Notes under the pieces: generated by a model
The model's input: only the letters and a program-made list of their open reading frames with translations
The model's database searches: none
Told to the model about the DNA's origin: nothing
In this document: piece by piece, positions 63,872 through 64,000 of the stretch
Position numbering within the stretch: position 1 is the stretch's first letter
Layout of the letters: every line of letters starts with the position of its first letter
Position numbers and translations under genes: made by a program
Assembly (NCBI GenBank): GCA_015063085.1
Contig: SUTD01000002.1
Location: 62,001 to 126,000, forward strand
Direction: 5' to 3'
Source: Methanocorpusculum parvum
GTDB taxonomy: Archaea > Halobacteriota > Methanomicrobia > Methanomicrobiales > Methanocorpusculaceae
Length of the DNA stretch: 64,000 nt

Positions 63872-64000
63872 ATGACCGCACAATCCCCTCCATACACCAT
63901 AACCAACACCATCATCGACAAAATATCCTCAATCAGCCGCCTGCTTGGACAGCTCACCGCAGAAAACACTCTCGATAAAAAACCGCACCTCAGAAAAGCA
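63872..64000 (+). CDS. N-terminus of a Fic-like protein, cut by the window edge
   Basis: ATG at 63872; 43 codons are visible. The start (SPPYTITNTIIDKISSISRL, LGQLTAENTLDKKPHLRKA) matches the N-terminal segment of Fic-family proteins of the type with YTIT--I---I--I---LG, before the catalytic Fic core and before the usual NRI+TI-SSLAIE segment. If complete, the protein would AMPylate or otherwise modify a target protein. Only the start is seen, so catalytic residues cannot be judged. Confidence 0.6.
   Translation, partial: MTAQSPPYTITNTIIDKISSISRLLGQLTAENTLDKKPHLRKA

Overview
The window is chromosomal DNA of a methanogenic archaeon, most likely a member of Methanomicrobiales; Methanocorpusculum is my guess, made from gene content alone. 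Evidence includes formylmethanofuran:H4MPT formyltransferase (30.4-31.3 kb), archaeal EF-2 with uS7 and uS12, archaeal-type ProRS, CbiB, archaeal NusA-like KH protein, UPF0212, DUF2070, an archaea-specific Ski2-like helicase, and an S-layer protein with a C-terminal PGF-like sorting signal. There are no rRNA genes, CRISPR arrays or recognisable IS elements. Two tRNAs (Leu-UAG and Ala-CGC) are present.

Layout. (1) 0-4.4 kb: small accessory genes, including two 165-residue paralogues, a DpnD/PcfM-like protein and a GxxExxY nuclease-like protein, laced with palindromic repeats. (2) 4.5-26.2 kb: a long AT-rich defence and secretion island. It holds a membrane GNAT, a membrane pentapeptide protein, an Sll1717-type ATPase, a secreted-protein regulon (10.2-16.4 kb), a split OLD-like ATPase/TOPRIM pair, a 3-TM protein, a SIR2-TPR protein, and an operon of a DUF4062-STAND-TPR sensor, a caspase-like protease and a decayed ThsB-like TIR gene. 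(3) 26.5-30.4 kb: a tightly overlapping minus-strand operon of small proteins (HTH, HNH nuclease, ribbon-helix-helix/MobC-like), with operator-like and iteron-like repeats upstream, probably an integrated mobile element. (4) 30.4-58.5 kb: core genome covering methanogenesis, translation, FBPase, metal export, cobalamin, diphthamide, histidine, tRNA charging, and an unusual def-fmt pair. (5) 58.5-64 kb: tRNA-Ala abutted by a tyrosine integrase, a 34-residue membrane-peptide gene, the S-layer gene, repeated non-coding elements, a candidate structured RNA, and the start of a Fic-like gene at the window edge.

Most striking points. First, an 18-codon palindromic element sits in the same reading frame of two adjacent genes; in one it splits the GxxExxY motif region precisely. 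Second, a dispersed GC-rich hairpin repeat (at least seven copies) is three times flanked by a duplication of the neighbouring gene's 3' end, so the insertion leaves the gene intact. Third, a shared TCTAGAACA operator links a secreted metallopeptidase, a membrane-anchored double winged-helix regulator and three tandem secreted paralogues into one apparently undescribed regulon. Fourth, a caspase/TIR pair resembles type IV Thoeris, but its TIR gene is broken in four places and it lies behind an NLR-like gene. Fifth, a catalytically dead, shortened FBP aldolase/phosphatase lies beside a class I FBPase. Sixth, intact peptide deformylase and methionyl-tRNA formyltransferase genes are present in an archaeon.

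All calls rest on reading the sequence and on remembered family motifs; no database search was run.
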